Of a stretch of 64,000 bases of DNA, positions 21,801 to 34,309 are shown piece by piece. Every line of letters begins with the position of its first letter. Position 1 is the first letter of the stretch. A model generated the notes under the pieces. It was not told the origin of the DNA. It ran no database searches and worked only from the letters and a program-made list of their open reading frames with translations. The position numbers and the translations under genes were made by a program. Origin of the DNA: Botryosphaeria dothidea (taxonomy: Eukaryota > Ascomycota > Dothideomycetes > Botryosphaeriales > Botryosphaeriaceae); assembly GCA_011503125.2 (NCBI GenBank), contig WWBZ02000016.1, positions 3,286,001 to 3,350,000 on the forward strand, in the 5' to 3' direction.

Positions 21801-22569
21801 AGTTTTCTGGCGATTGGGAGCTCGGCGACTCATTCGCCCGGGGCTGTTGCTGAGCCGGTATCGTTGATGGCGGTGTTGTCCCACGGCGCACAGCCTGGGG
21901 CCGGAAACTCTCCCAGGAGCTCAGCCTTGCAGAACTGGACGAACGCTGATATTTTTGCTTTTTCAACATGCAACCCCGGGAAATGGGTACACATCAGTTC
22001 CCACGATCCGAGGCTTGCACAAAGCTTCATGGGGGCGGCAGTGGCAGTCCGATAAGGCAGGGATAGGAACGTGGGAGAAGCTACCATTTGTGCATTGGAA
22101 ATGTGGGAGAAAGGGAGACGTCGTCGCCGGCGGTGAAGGTGGCTCCCAGCTATGAAACACGCCCGACGGCACGAGCCGACAGGTGCGAGCCAAACAAGCT
22201 CGGCTTCGTCGAGCTCCTCCCAGCTCTCTGGCACCAAGAGACTCGTTGCGCAACCAGGACGCACGAGTGGAGGGCCATTGCCGCAATCCGGTTGGCGACG
22301 TGAGACAGCATAAAGGCGAAGAGCTATCCCACCGCCCACGCATCGGAGCTGCCGATCCCCACCTACGTCTTCACGCTCATTGTCAGTGCAAAGGAAATGA
22401 TTTTCTACTGTTCCGGCTGCGCTCAGCCAAAATGCCATCGGATATCTGCTTTTTATTTTTCCAATCCAGAAAACGCCAGCCGTATGAGAAGCAACTCTGG
22501 CCGTGTTATTCACCAGTCTCAAAACGAAGTAGATGAATGCAAGAATTGTGCCGTGCATGGGCGACGCAT
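18867..22569. other. Gene-poor region
   Basis: A 3.7-kb stretch without a gene I can support. It has many stop-poor frames because GC is high, but their translations are rich in R, P, S and C, shadow one another on opposite strands, and match no family. The longest (22657-21830, minus) has no start context, domain or codon regularity. No transposon ends, tRNA or long repeats were seen. Confidence 0.4.
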
Positions 22570-24426
<1,857 letters not shown>

Positions 24427-25529
24427 ATGACTCTCTCTCTCGAGTCATTCCAGACGACCCCGACGTCGTACGCAACCTGCTCAATCGGCTGCAAGCCGGA
24501 GCACACCCTCCCGAAGAAGCTCGATGCCATTGCTGCCGCTGGCTTTCAAGCTATTGAGCTCTCCATGCCCGACATCCTGGGCTTCGCCAGACTGTACCTG
24601 AAGAAAGACGTTGGCCCAAAAGACTGGGATGACCTCCGCACTGCAGCGAGGACAATCAAGGCTCAGACTGACGCGAAAGGATTGAAGATCCTGATGCTGC
24701 AGCCCTTTGCCAACTTTGAAGGCTGGGCGGAGGGATCCCCAGAAAGGAAGGATGCTTTCGACAGAGCTCAGGGCTGGGCTAGTATAATGGAAGCTTGTGA
24801 TTGCGATATGTTGCAGGTAAGCCGTCGGCGCGGCGGACTAGCAGGAGTCCCGGATCATGATACTAAGCCTTCCAGATTGGGTCCTCCGACACTCCGAAGC
24901 ATAAGATCGGCCTTGACCGTGACCGCTTCGTTTCCGACCTCCGCGAACTCGCCGACATCCTGGCCGAGAAGAACCTTCGAATCGCGTACGAGAACTGGTG
25001 CTGGTCGACGCACGCTCCAGACTGGAAGGATGTTTGGGATATCGTCAAGAAGGTGGATCGGCCCAATGTCGGTCTATGTCTAGACACATTCCAGACAGCA
25101 GGCGGAGAGTGGGCCGACCCTACCACCGAGTCGGGCTTGCTTGAAGGTGTCTCAAAGGAAGAACTGGAGAAGAGATTCCACAAGAGCCTGGAAGAGCTGA
25201 GCAAGACGATTCCTAAGGACAAGATCTACATTCTGCAGATCTCTGACGCGTACAAACCAAAGCAACCTTTCAGCAGGGATGTTGACGAAACGGGAACTCG
25301 CCCAAGAGGTCGTTGGAGTCATGGTTTCAGGCCGCTGCCGTTCGATGGCGGCTACCTTCCCGTTGCTGACGTGGCCAAAGCTATTCTGAAGACAGGATCC
25401 CGGAGCTGGTTCTCTTACGAGGTGTTCGATGGGGGCCCGGATGGTAAGGGGCGTGACTACGACTTGCACGAATATGCAAAGAAGGCAATGGACTCCCACA
25501 AGAAGCTTTTAAAGGTATGCGCTGAATAG
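24427..25529 (+). CDS. Xylose-isomerase-like TIM-barrel protein, possible 3-dehydroshikimate dehydratase, 2 exons, 347 aa
   Basis: Sugar-phosphate isomerase/epimerase superfamily. Exons are 24427-24816 and 24876-25529 (348 codons); the 59-nt intron has donor GTAAGC and acceptor TTCCAG. Conserved parts are TCSIGCKPEHTLPKKLDAI, AGFQAIELSMPDI, the central IAYENWCWSTHAPDWKDVW with a metal-binding glutamate, NVGLCLDTFQ with the next ligand, ILQISDAYK, and WFSYEVFDGG with the final glutamate. Fungal proteins of this kind are often annotated as 3-dehydroshikimate dehydratase (to protocatechuate), and the divergent DAHP synthase fits that role. Hydroxypyruvate isomerase-like or other activities cannot be excluded. 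The protein ends in a plain cytosolic sequence with no targeting signal seen. Confidence 0.82.
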
Positions 25530-26745
25530 TGAGCATTCTTGCGCGCACATATCTGTATGTACAGCTGCCCGTGATGAATTACGGTATCATGAGCCTATCT
25601 CAGGCTAAAGGGAATGTGCAAGTATCTATCCAATTCACTTTCTTAATCTTTCTCTTACGATATATCTTGTTCCTCTAGGAGGACGATTCAACACTTGATA
25701 TTATCTCTTGTTAGTCATCACTCAAATAGTCACCGCCGCAGACCCTAGCCCCTTCGGCTTTTTCAGTAACGCAACAAGAACTGAGGCACGCCCCTGTTCT
25801 TATATGATGTCTAAGCTGAAACCCACCAAAAGACTTTTTAGCACACGGTCTCGGGTGCGTCTGTGTGTTTGCTGCGATTAAGTCGTAAATGGCAACTTCC
25901 CACAGCCCCTTCTACTAGGAACAAAGTCAAAACATCATCAGCCACGATATGGTCTTGCCAGGAGATACGATGTCTCAGTACTGCGTCGCAGAAGCAAACA
26001 TTCCTGCCGGATTTCACAGTGTTCTTCCACGGTCATGATATTCCTTCCACCGATCCCGCCGACTGCCATCGCTCGTGCTAGACAAGCTGTAGGCTCTGAC
26101 GCACATGGCGTATGGACTGCCACCACGTTCACCCCACCGTCCTACATGACTGTCTTCCATCCGGAAGACGTGTTGCCACCACAGAACTATATTGTGCCAG
26201 TCAACATCATGGTTTCGCATTTCATACGCGACCCCCACCACACCGCCTCCGCGGATAGAAGCCTTAAGACCATGGCCACCTACGTCGACGGCACATGCTC
26301 CGACAATGTCGCTTCGGGTGGCAATGGCCAAGCGCCGGTGGGTGACCAGTAGCAACAAGCCCATCAAGAACCAAGGCCTCTGGAAGGTGCTGAGTGAGGC
26401 CATTGGGAAGTCGGTCGGTGAATGCTGTGAGGTCAGTTTCTGAAGCTGCCGTGGAGGAGTTCAGTAAGCTTTTCGGCTTTGCTTGTCAGCTGAGAGTCTT
26501 GGAATGGCCCAAATGGGGAAGACAATATAATGAATGCAACGTAATCTCGCAGACTTAACAGCTCCGCTAAAAGATAGGAAAAACACTTACAGACTTTGAT
26601 AACGATACAGTCAACTCATCTCTACTTACGGGTGGTTGGATCGGTCATCAATGCAAATTTCAATAATCTGTCTCCACGCCTGTATACGGATAAATTCTTC
26701 AACGCATCACGCATGGCTGTTGGTTTGTTCTAAGTCCCGGGACTG
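25530..26745. other. Intergenic
   Basis: About 1.2 kb with no supported gene. A 105-codon plus-strand frame (26035-26352) and a 129-codon minus-strand frame (26403-26014) overlap each other. Neither matches a family I know, so at most one is real. Confidence 0.4.
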
Positions 26746-27022
26746 CTATATGTTCGCGCATGAGGAGTAGTCATTCTCTGATTTGGGAGTTTCCTTTTTC
26801 AAAGCCGCACCAATCTTGACACACTTGATATCCATGTACGTTTCTGGGGTTCCCCAAGTACGCTTTTTCAAGACAACATATCTCCACCAGGGACAGGTGC
26901 TGAGGGTATGATGCGTGAGGGTGAAATAAGCGAATCCAGACATACCGGTTTTGAATGCCTTTATCCGAGATCTTGGTTGCGGCCTCCCACTTGTGTCCAT
27001 TGAGAGCTGCAATCAACGGCAT
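26746..27022 (-). CDS. Hypothetical small protein, 2 exons, 76 aa
   Basis: Not recognised. Exon 1 (27022-26946) encodes MPLIAALNGHKWEAATKISD up to KGIQN. A 46-nt intron (GTATGT donor, CCCTCAG acceptor) follows, and exon 2 (26899-26746) continues with TCPWWRYVVLKKRTWGTPET and ends in SENDYSSCANI. The split arginine codon closes the frame exactly, giving 77 codons. It has no signal peptide or membrane segment, is basic and has several aromatic residues. It could instead be the 3' end of a longer gene whose upstream exons I missed, since GATTGCAG just after the ATG could also act as an acceptor. Confidence 0.35.
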
Positions 27023-27524
27023 GAACACAGTGGAAATAACTCCACCGGCCTTGGAGGCTTATCAGCCTGGGTCGTCTCTTGATGCTGACAGTTCTTGTCT
27101 TTGTCTTCCTCAGATCCGCTGTGGAGGTTCCAGCGAGATGCTCAAGCTTCGGCTAGTGCATGGGGAAGCCTGGGAGGCAAGGCCATCGAAAAGAATCTCA
27201 CCCCTGGTGCTGCGCCCTACAAACCGGTGTGGAATAACTTCGGGTGCAAGTCCGGGCCGGTTGCTCCGTGGAGCGCACATACGTCACTGGTTATCCATCG
27301 GGTTCGCTGGATCCTCACCGTCGCATTAGCTTCGCCTACGGACATTCGACAACGCAGTCCTCGTCAGCACTGCCGACACTCCACCGGGGCCTTTACAGAG
27401 GCCGCCTTTCGTGTTGCGCCCGGCTTTGATCTGGACCGCAGGATCAAGTCACCAATTCACCAATTCATCGCCGTCCACTGCACCACATGCCTCGCCGGCC
27501 TTGAAGCAAGGTACGCGTTCCAAG
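27023..27524. other. Intergenic
   Basis: Five hundred bases between the small minus-strand gene and the helicase-like remnant. Plus-strand frames run through it but carry no recognisable domain. Confidence 0.35.
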
Positions 27525-28924
27525 ATGGCGCCTAGCCACCTCCCGCCCAGTCTGCTTGAGCAGATTGCTGCTTTACATCACGAAATGGATACAAACGAAG
27601 AGGATGGCAGTTCGATAGCACGTAAGTGGGTCAAATACTTCACCTCCGTTACTTGCTGACCCATCTTAGTGCAAGAGGAGTCGAACGTCCGTGGTAAAAT
27701 CCTAAGCGAAATGGACTCCATCTACGGCACTGCCTACCGCATCATACAACCAAGCCGGCTCAATGAAGTTACCGTTGCCCGGGAGTATCTCAAGGCACTG
27801 CTCAGCTCGGACGTCACTGTGAATCTGGCGCTGAAAGCTTGGCGGGCAGTGATAATTGCACTGTGCCAGCAACTCCCCCCTTCCAGCAGATATCCAACTT
27901 CGAAAGTCTTTTGGATCCATTCAATTGGGCGCAGGCTCATGAGGGCGGCTGGGATCGGAGATGAAGTGTCAGCAGTCACCGAAGCCAATCTTGCCGGTTT
28001 CGATTCTCAAGTGTCGCCTCAGCTTTCCGCTACTTTGCCAGCAGTCTTTCGGCAGAACATGGCAAAAATTGGATTATCAGAGGACTACTCAGAGCTTCAG
28101 CAGGCTTTATGCCGCCACCGGCTTGCGGATCATGATCTGATTGTCTCGACTGGTACCCCCTGCCGGAAAGGCATCGGCCGTATGCATGACAGTCAGTCTC
28201 GCGGCACTGGATCGGAAGCAGCCGAGTGTCAGCATTGTCGACATCAGTGCCACCGTACGAACGCCTGAACTTTGCCCTGGATGACGAGAAGCCCGTTAGA
28301 GGATTGGTCTACCATTACTTCCCGCAGCGGAGGCTGAGTCGGATGTAGGAAGATTTGACAGATCTCCTTCAGATGTCTACCGGCAAAACCCTCATCTTTG
28401 CCGAGACGAGGTCGACGGTCACAGAGATTGGTGTAATGCTCTCGGGTATTCCCAGTGTAGGATATCGACATGGAGATGTGGGTCAAGAGCAAAGGCAAAA
28501 GCTCTTAGATAACTTCGAGGCTGGCACGCTGAAGACATTGGTCACTACCCGAACCATGGCCGATGGAGTTAACGTAGAAGGTGTCACTCAAGTCATCCAC
28601 TACCAATTACTTTCTTGGGATCTCTACGGAGACGTCCTGGACGAGTACATCCAGCGTACAGACAGGGTTGAACATACCTTACAACCAGCTCGATCATTCG
28701 CCTTTTACGATGATTGCCACCATATATTGCTCGGTCGCCTATCCCTTTACCTTGTCAAGATTGGTCAGCAATCTTCTGCGCAGGAAGTCATGGCCAAGTT
28801 CAATCAGAGGCATGCCTTTGGCCCGAAGCTGAAGCCAGAGCCTCTCGGAAATAATGAGCAGAGCCTTGCAACGCCGCAGGAGCAGAGTTCTGCAAGATCG
28901 ATTGCGTTTCCATGTAAATATTGA
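27525..28924 (+). pseudogene. Decayed DEAD-box helicase-like gene
   Basis: The 3' half retains a helicase C-terminal domain: KTLIFAETRSTVTEIGVMLS, YRHGDVGQEQRQKLLDNFEAG, LVTTRTMADGVNVEGVTQVI and a degenerate motif VI (EYIQRTDRVEHT in place of HRIGRTGR). A helicase-like N-terminal piece starts at ATG 27525, with a 48-nt intron at 27622-27669. Around 28150-28180 the frame must shift to give a Walker-like TGTP/AGKAS stretch (a run of five C is the likely slip). It is followed after only about 25 residues by a DISAT motif III, so the DEAD box and about 100-150 residues are missing. A second shift is needed near 28255, and TAG 28347-28349 interrupts the frame before the C-terminal domain. It is probably not functional. 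Confidence 0.6.
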
Positions 28925-31050
28925 ACATGAAGGACGAGCTAGCAATTTCGATGGGTGATGCCGTACTTTTCCGGCTACGGACTTTATTTCATAAGAGCGA
29001 GAATTCATTGCTCAAAACATTCAGTGAAGGCGATCGAGCAATGGATCGGATAATAGACACTAGTGCCGAGCCAATTACAACTCATCTGCCATCCTCAGCT
29101 TCAAATAAAGTCAGGGAAGAACTACAGTAGGCTCGCGTCTGATGAGTAGGTAGTCATACGCGGGCATTGCACGATAGGAGCAACTATGACATTTTTGCCT
29201 GCATTTGCCTCCTTATTGACCCAGAGGGCTCGGTGTCGTGAGAATTCCGGAGCTTGTATGGCTAAATCCGAAAAGAAACGAGTGAAATGCTGTGTATGTA
29301 CGTACCCTTGAAAGAAAAAGTCAGCTAATATCCACAATATAGCTGCAATTCTCGTCTGACCAAAATGCCGTTAATTCAGCCCCTGCCTTGGAGTAAATTA
29401 AGCAGCTGCACGACAAACGCGCTAGCCACAATCCCAGCCAGGGTAGACGAACCCACGCAAGCACCGACAACGATCAATCGCATCAGGCGGACAGGAGGAC
29501 CGACCCGCTGGAGCGGGAAGCAACAGGGCGTATGCGAGAGAAAGCGGCCGAGCTAGAGAGCGAGAAAAATGCTAACACGGGGGTGCCGGCCTGTGCAGCT
29601 GCGCAATTGTGGGTAGCATTTGGACAGACCCCGCCGCGCAGGAGGGCGGGGATGGGGACCTCTCGCCGCGATGATCGTATTCCTGTGCCCTTGAATGCGG
29701 CACAGCTCCATTCAGAAAGCCGAGGGATCAATAATCTTTGGGGGCCGGGTTGGAGAGAGCCTGCGAGACTTTCTCCCGGGGTCCGAGATTGCTGCTGCAC
29801 TGCGGAACCAGGCATTCGGAACGAATGTATGTACATTAGCCGGGGTGGTTTTGTCGAGATGCCGTGTTGCAGAAAGCATGCTCAACACCAAATTCAGTCT
29901 CGCAATTCATGCTTTCAACGCCGCTTCTTCGGCTAAAGCTGGCTCACATGCTCCGGGGAAAAAAAAGCGCAGCGCTTGCAAATCATCAAGCGGTGTCGCA
30001 GCGGCGAAAAAGCAGACCGCTCACGAGAGAGACGACGTCATGCAGTGCCGGTCAGCGGAGAAAAGAGCGTCGATACGACCGAAATATCCACTCGCATTTC
30101 TGGCACGGCGGTGAAAATTGCTTTTTCGACCGGGACAATCATGGAGATCGCGATGGACTTTGCTTCTGTGGGCGTCGTTAGCGAGAGCGATCACTTTTGA
30201 TTGAGTGGTGGGCCGGGATCAATATCGATTCGCCCTTTCCAGCCGGCTGCTCCGTTCCTGCGTTGTACGCGTTGCAGAGTGGGGGCCACGGTGATAGGGC
30301 GGAGGGGGAATGTGATGAAAAACAGAGGCGGCGCATGCACACATAGGCGGCCCCGGTGTGGCTGCCTGTCAACCCGCCGGTTCGGCTCGCCGGAAAGGGG
30401 TTCTTTCCTAACAAGGATGCCAAAGCCCGCTGCAATCCTGCCTCAACCGATCTGGATGATGACAGATAATAGTAGCATCGCGCTCATGTTCTGGGCGCGC
30501 GGCAGCTTGGCCTGGAAGTAGCGGCGGGAGGCGCGGAAGCTGCGATTCAATATCCCGCTCACTGCCCGTCAGGTGTGCACAGCACATAGATCTTGGTCTG
30601 GCCAATCGAGAAATTGGAAAGGCGCTGCCCGTGTGATTCGGCAGACAAGTAGAAGACAGCGGCGGATGGCGTCCATGGGCCATGTTGACCGCCCGTTGCC
30701 CCGCTGCATTGTCATTGGCCTGAGAAACAACCCAACATCGGTGTCGCCGTGATCACAAGGTCTACGGCATCTGAGGCGGAAAGGAGATCTCACTGCCTTG
30801 AGTTAGCATAGGAAATATGAGGGTTGCATCACTAGGCCCAGCTACGGCGGAGCCAGATGTTCTTCCAAATCTTGGGCGGTGCAATCTCCGCGCTCATGAT
30901 GCTCCCCAAAAGCTTATCAAATATCGGTCAACCTGATAGGACTCAGCAAGATCCAAAGTCTAGTCATACATTTTTTTACAGAGGCCTGCACGCTTAAACC
31001 CTATGATACAGCGAATTCAACATGGGCGGAGCTGACATACCGTGTGTGGA
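28925..31050. other. Gene-poor region
   Basis: About 2.1 kb between the helicase remnant and the 3' end of the mitochondrial methionyl-tRNA synthetase gene. Open frames (for example 29695-30114, plus) have low-information composition and no family match. I saw no tRNA, repeat or mobile element. Confidence 0.4.
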
Positions 31051-33121
31051 TCACGCCACGTCTTCTGGTCGATCCAGCTCGTCGATCCCAATGGGTGGGA
31101 ACAGGACTGCTTTCTTCAAATTAACTTTGCTCATGCCGTAGTCCAAATCTTTACAAGCCGCAGCGAACTCGAAGCTTCTCTTCGCCTTGTCCACCCCCAG
31201 CATATCGAGCAACTCCGCTGCCTTGCTTGGCAAGTACGGCTGTAGCAAGATGGCTGTGATTCTTAACGTCTCGGCGCACAAGAATATCGTGCGATCAACA
31301 TGTGGAACATGTTGCTCGGCGATGGCTTCACCGGCATGTTCAGAAGCAGGAACATTCCTTTGAGCTTTGGGTACGAATCTCCAGGGGGCAGCTTCTTGAA
31401 GGAAGCTGTTGGTCTGGTTGGATGCATTGTCAGCCATTGCAAAAGATGCCATTGCGTACCGAAAGCACTTACCTCGTAGACGGCTTCCATAATCGTCTTC
31501 AACCCGCCGCTCACATCAAGGGCTTGCAGCTTCTGCTGGACCGCTCCAGCAAGTCCCTGCAATAGATTGAAGTGCGCGCGTGCCCTTGCTTGTTGCTCTG
31601 TGTTTTTTTTGGGTGAATTCTCTTTGCCAGAGATGACCGCTCTCCTAACATCCCACCCTCTACCTTTCATGATCCTGCTAGCAAGATTACCCAAGCCGCC
31701 TTGCAGACCCTTCTTGTAGCGCTCCACGACATAGTAGTTGCTGTAATTGGCATCCTGGCTAATACCCCCATCATGTGCAAGGTAGTAGCGCATGGCATCG
31801 GCTCCGAATCTATCCAGGGCGAAGAAAGGGTTCACAACGTTTCCGACCGACTTTGACATCTTCTGACTATTCATGGTCCAATGCGCAGTTGTGAGCACTC
31901 TCTTGGAGATAGGAAGCGAGAGCGCCATCAAGAATGCCGGCCAGTAGATGCAGTGAAAGCGCGTGATGTCTTTCCCGATGACATGGCAGTCCGGCGGCCA
32001 GCCGCTGTTGCCCATCTTTCCAGGAGGCCAAGGGTAGCCAATCTTGGTTGCATAATTTAGCAGGGCATCCAGCCAGACATAGATCGTTTGGGAATCGTCG
32101 TTGGGCACAGGAACTCCCCACGTCAACCTCGAAGTTGGCCGAGATATGGAAAGGTCCTCCAAACCCGAGGAGACAGCTTGAACAACGTCGTCCATACGGA
32201 ATTGTGGGATTATCCAACCAGGATTATTTCGATAGAATTGGAGTAGCCGATCTGTGAAGGCGGACAAACGGAAATGGTAATTGACTTCGGTGGTCCATTC
32301 TACTTCCTTACCAGTCTCGATAGATGCCTAACTTTGATTAGTACAGCTATTGATTTTCTGCGGCTGGGCCGAGCCTACCATGATCTTACGGCCGGTGGCG
32401 GGCTCAACGATGAGATGGACCCCAGAGCTGGGGTAGTATGTTTCATCGCTGACAGAATACCAGCCTTCATGCTTGGAGCTGTAAATGTAGCCCCTCTCTT
32501 TGAGCAGGTGCTTCGCCACGATCAGCCATTATGCCACATGGAGCCGCTGCAAGAAGGCTGCCTACCCATGCATATTGTACGCCGTCCTTGTGGGCTTGGT
32601 CGGTGGTGCGCACGAAATGCTCGTTCGAGATCAGTCCTTTCGCAGCCAGGTTCTTGGCGGGTCAGCTTCTACGTGGGCTGAGGCACAGGAGCTAGCGGTA
32701 CCTTGAAGACATCGGCGCCCTTATCGCAAAAGGGAAGCGGATCGCTCCCAGCCTTTGCTGCAGCTTGTTGGACTTTCAAGCCATGCTCGTCGGTGCCAGT
32801 GCTCAGGATGGCCTTCGTGCCCTCCAGAACTTGCCATCGTTTGATGATATCGGCGAGGACCATGGTAGAGAGATGGCCGACATGAGGCGCTGGATGGAAG
32901 GCAGTTCAGCATTGAAGTGCAAGCAATTGGGATTGGCGGGCAGTACCGGCATTGACGTAGAAGATAGGTGTGGTGACATAGTATGGCTTTTCCTCCGACG
33001 AGACGGGGGCTGTTGCAAGGGAGCGGCGAGCGACGGGCCGTAGCCTGCATGGTGCGCAGGTCCAGGTAGTGAGGGGGCGGAGAGCTGGACGCGCTCCAGC
33101 GCGGTATATGCTCGAGCGCAT
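31051..33121 (-). CDS. MSM1: Mitochondrial methionyl-tRNA synthetase, 6 exons, 599 aa
   Basis: Class I aminoacyl-tRNA synthetase charging mitochondrial tRNA-Met. Exons: 33121-32947, 32889-32702, 32652-32566, 32510-32379, 32327-31473 and 31413-31051, totalling 600 codons. The N-terminus is basic and acid-poor (MRSSIYRAGARPALRPL to RRSLATAP), a mitochondrial presequence. It is followed by YYVTTPIFYVNA and PHVGHL, the HIGH-type signature. Further motifs are TGTDEHGLKV, HEGWYSVSDETYY, TIYVWLDALLNY, HVIGKDITRFHCIYWPAFLM and KMSKSVGNVV (KMSKS). The anticodon-binding domain follows, with GLGNLASRI. No C-terminal tRNA-binding extension is present, as usual for mitochondrial forms. Introns are 49-59 nt; two use AAG acceptors. 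The intron before HLLKERG is needed because the alternative acceptor GCAG leads straight into a stop. Confidence 0.93.
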
Positions 33122-34309
33122 TGGAGGAGCGGAAGGGCGTGTCGTGAGAGACGCGCAGCACGCGAAGAGCTGACGTGACGACACCCAGCCGAGCCGAGCT
33201 TCGGCCCGCACTCCCCCCGATCGATCTATCCGTCACTCTCAACCTCACTTTGCCCCCCTCTCTCTTGCGCTGTACCTTTTCCATGCCTGCAACACCATGC
33301 CTGGGGGTGGGAAGCCGACGGCGCCGCACCATGCCGCGAGCCGGTCTCCCCCGGCTATGTAGTGAGTGGCACACCCTATGATCTGTGCAGCTGCGACTGC
33401 GCAACTGTTACTACGCCACAAGGCTATATTCTTGTTCACCAAGGCCTGCTGTTCGTCCAGTGCAAGCGTCCGCCGCCCCAGCTAAGCCTCCAGCTTCTGC
33501 GCTCACCCTTCCACGTGGACATCCCAGCCTACCGGAGCCCCACGCTGCCCTGGCTGAAGGACGCACTTCCCGCGAAATCAACTGTGCCGATAGCATTGCA
33601 TTGTCTTGTTCAATTATTGCCTTCTCGTCCCGTCAGTCTCATGTCTGCGACTTGGCTCTGGGCTCTATTGAGGACAGCCCGCCGCCAACCCTCTTTGTAT
33701 AGAAAATTCTTATTGAGCACTACATCCGGTCATTCTCGCAGACCACAGCAGGCCCCTCCCGTACGGCCAGAACACCATGAATGAACTTTCCTACCGTCTT
33801 CTTGTCCTGTCCTTTGTCATGATGTCGCCCCGTGTGTTCTGATCTCGACATGATGCTGTCGGAGCACCGCCGTGTGAACGCCACTGCTACCGCTGACCAG
33901 CGCCATTACAACGGGCCATCATCGAGAAGCTGCAAATCGACAACATCCAATGTGTATGATTGACACTGTTGTCGTACGGCATCATTCAATCCACCAACTG
34001 AGGGCCCAGACGGCAAGTCAAGCCAAGTCTCAAGACCTCTCAAAGCACAAAAAGGGCTCTCAGTCGTCATAGAGTGGCTGGAACCCTTATTGGCCTTTAC
34101 ATCCTATTGAGAAGCTGTTCTCCCTTATTGAGGAGACGGTCCCTTATTGACGACTATTGATGGAAGGTGGTTCGCCCCCATGGCATCCATCGAGAAGCCT
34201 ATATAATGTCAGCAATGCCTGGCAGCCCTTTTTCTTTGGTTCATTCAACCGACCGAATACGTCGCTCTTTCTACAAAATCATACTCACGTTTTCGACAAT
34301 ATCCTTAAC
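33122..34309. promoter_or_regulatory. Upstream region of the pheromone precursor gene
   Basis: About 1.2 kb with no supported gene. It contains six copies of TATTGA on the plus strand: 33666, 33711, 34105, 34126, 34145 and 34155. The last four fall within 56 bases, and CCCTTATTGR occurs three times (34084, 34122, 34141). The cluster ends 40 bases before a TATA box. It is a candidate control region for a mating-regulated gene. The first few hundred bases also serve as the upstream region of MSM1. Confidence 0.45.
34200..34206 (+). promoter_or_regulatory. TATA box of the pheromone precursor gene
   Basis: TATATAA, 104 bases upstream of the chosen ATG 34310, oriented with the gene. It suggests a regulated, strongly transcribed promoter. 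Confidence 0.6.

Noticed and set aside
26014..26403. 129-codon minus-strand frame with a hydrophobic N-terminus
   Set aside because: The hydrophobic stretch suggested a signal peptide, but the remainder is antisense to an equally long frame and has no recognisable feature.
29695..30114. 139-codon plus-strand frame
   Set aside because: No family match and low-information composition; overlapping frames on the same strand are equally long.
34157..34309. Upstream in-frame ATG extending the pheromone precursor by 51 residues
   Set aside because: It overlaps the TATA box at 34200 and would place the clear signal peptide 51 residues inside the protein.
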